This document shows positions 45,531 to 45,960 of a DNA stretch of 45,960 nucleotides, one piece after another. This DNA comes from Mesostigma viride (Eukaryota; Streptophyta; Mesostigmatophyceae; Mesostigmatales; Mesostigmataceae): the NCBI GenBank assembly GCA_009746045.1, contig RPFO01001689.1, positions 1 to 45,960 of the forward strand, given 5' to 3'. A program made the position numbers and the translations under genes. Every line of letters starts with the position of its first letter. Position 1 is the first letter of the stretch. The notes under the pieces are model-generated. The model was given only the letters and a program-made list of their open reading frames with translations, made no database searches and was not told the DNA's origin.

Positions 45531-45960
45531 GCGTGGATGCGGGATGTGGCTGGGTGGGTGCGTCACTGCGTGGCTGGCTGGCTCTGTGGCTGCGTGGGCG
45601 GCTGGATGCCGGGTCAGCGTGGCTTCGTGTTCAATGGGATGCTAATATGTTGTTGCCTTTGGATGCCACAGTTCATGGATTATTTTGTTCACATGCAGGT
45701 GCTGCCGTCTTCCCCATCACGTCGTCAAGACCGATGTCGCCAAGAAGGATGATGCAATCACTCTCGGCCATGTTTAACTCATGGGCCTTCATGGGCCATA
45801 CGGGAAATATTATTGAATCATTCTTTTGACACTGAGTTGGCACTACGCAACACCTTTGATGCACATGATGCAGGCGCATTGTTGAAAAACCATGCAACCA
45901 TGGCGATCCCTCAAAAAAGTTGGTTATGAATAAGTGACACAATATCCGGACGTATGATGG

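Larger units (their letters stand above)
23408..45960 (-). mobile_element. Element 2: inverted, degenerate copy of element 1 (partial)
   Basis: Starts at 23408 with the same 27-bp terminal repeat and proceeds as the reverse complement of element 1 from its right end towards its left. Segments 23408-27244, 28338-32131 and 45528-45960 align with 18494-14100, 12024-7930 and 7930-7491. The last base of the window corresponds to 7491, so the missing terminal repeat is expected about 240 bp beyond the window. Interrupted by an unrelated 1.09-kb block (27245-28337) and a 13.4-kb nested insertion (32132-45527). Both genes are broken, so this copy is non-autonomous. Confidence 0.8.

Overview
This is a repeat- and transposon-dominated stretch of nuclear DNA from a eukaryote. 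Evidence for that is spliceosomal GT-AG introns inside a transposase-like gene, several DNA transposons with terminal inverted repeats, a truncated LINE-like retroelement, long tri-, tetra- and higher-order tandem arrays, and no bacterial-style operons. Base composition is moderate to GC-rich. The domain types (large DDE-like proteins, DUF7869-like proteins, polyQ and PHD proteins) fit a large-genome alga or other protist, but nothing here fixes the species. I see no housekeeping gene, rRNA, tRNA or CRISPR array.

Layout. 1-990: dispersed repeat and no gene. 1244-5300: a minus-strand, intron-containing transposase-like gene with a D-D-E-like motif set, preceded by about 230-bp tandem repeats that are probably its subterminal repeats. 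5300-7250: AT-rich and featureless DNA. 7251-18494: element 1, an 11.2-kb transposon bounded by perfect 27-bp terminal inverted repeats. It carries two divergent genes, a PHD-like/polyQ protein (minus) and a very large DUF7869-like putative transposase (plus), separated by a 149-bp higher-order tandem array and a repeated GC-box leader. 18495-23407: a 4.9-kb spacer that is mostly two satellites. 23408 to the window end: element 2, a second copy of the same transposon in opposite orientation, so the two copies form a giant interrupted palindrome. Element 2 is dead: both its genes are deleted and frameshifted. It is split by a nested 13.4-kb insertion (32132-45527) with CACTA-like ends, a 3-bp target duplication, and an uninterrupted counterpart of its target site inside element 1. 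The nested insertion itself holds minisatellites, hairpin repeats, a small ORF, a LINE tail, a large direct duplication and exon-like fragments.

How it fits together. The likeliest functional unit is element 1: end repeats with hairpins, a transposase-like protein, and a chromatin-reader-like partner expressed from a shared intergenic region. Pairwise comparison of its two copies explains much of the window: which parts are conserved, which tandem arrays expanded or shrank, and which indels broke the second copy. Most very long open frames here (GGAG/RRCRR, AWLRGCV, HASPP and GREGG proteins) are by-products of tandem repeats whose unit leaves every frame open.
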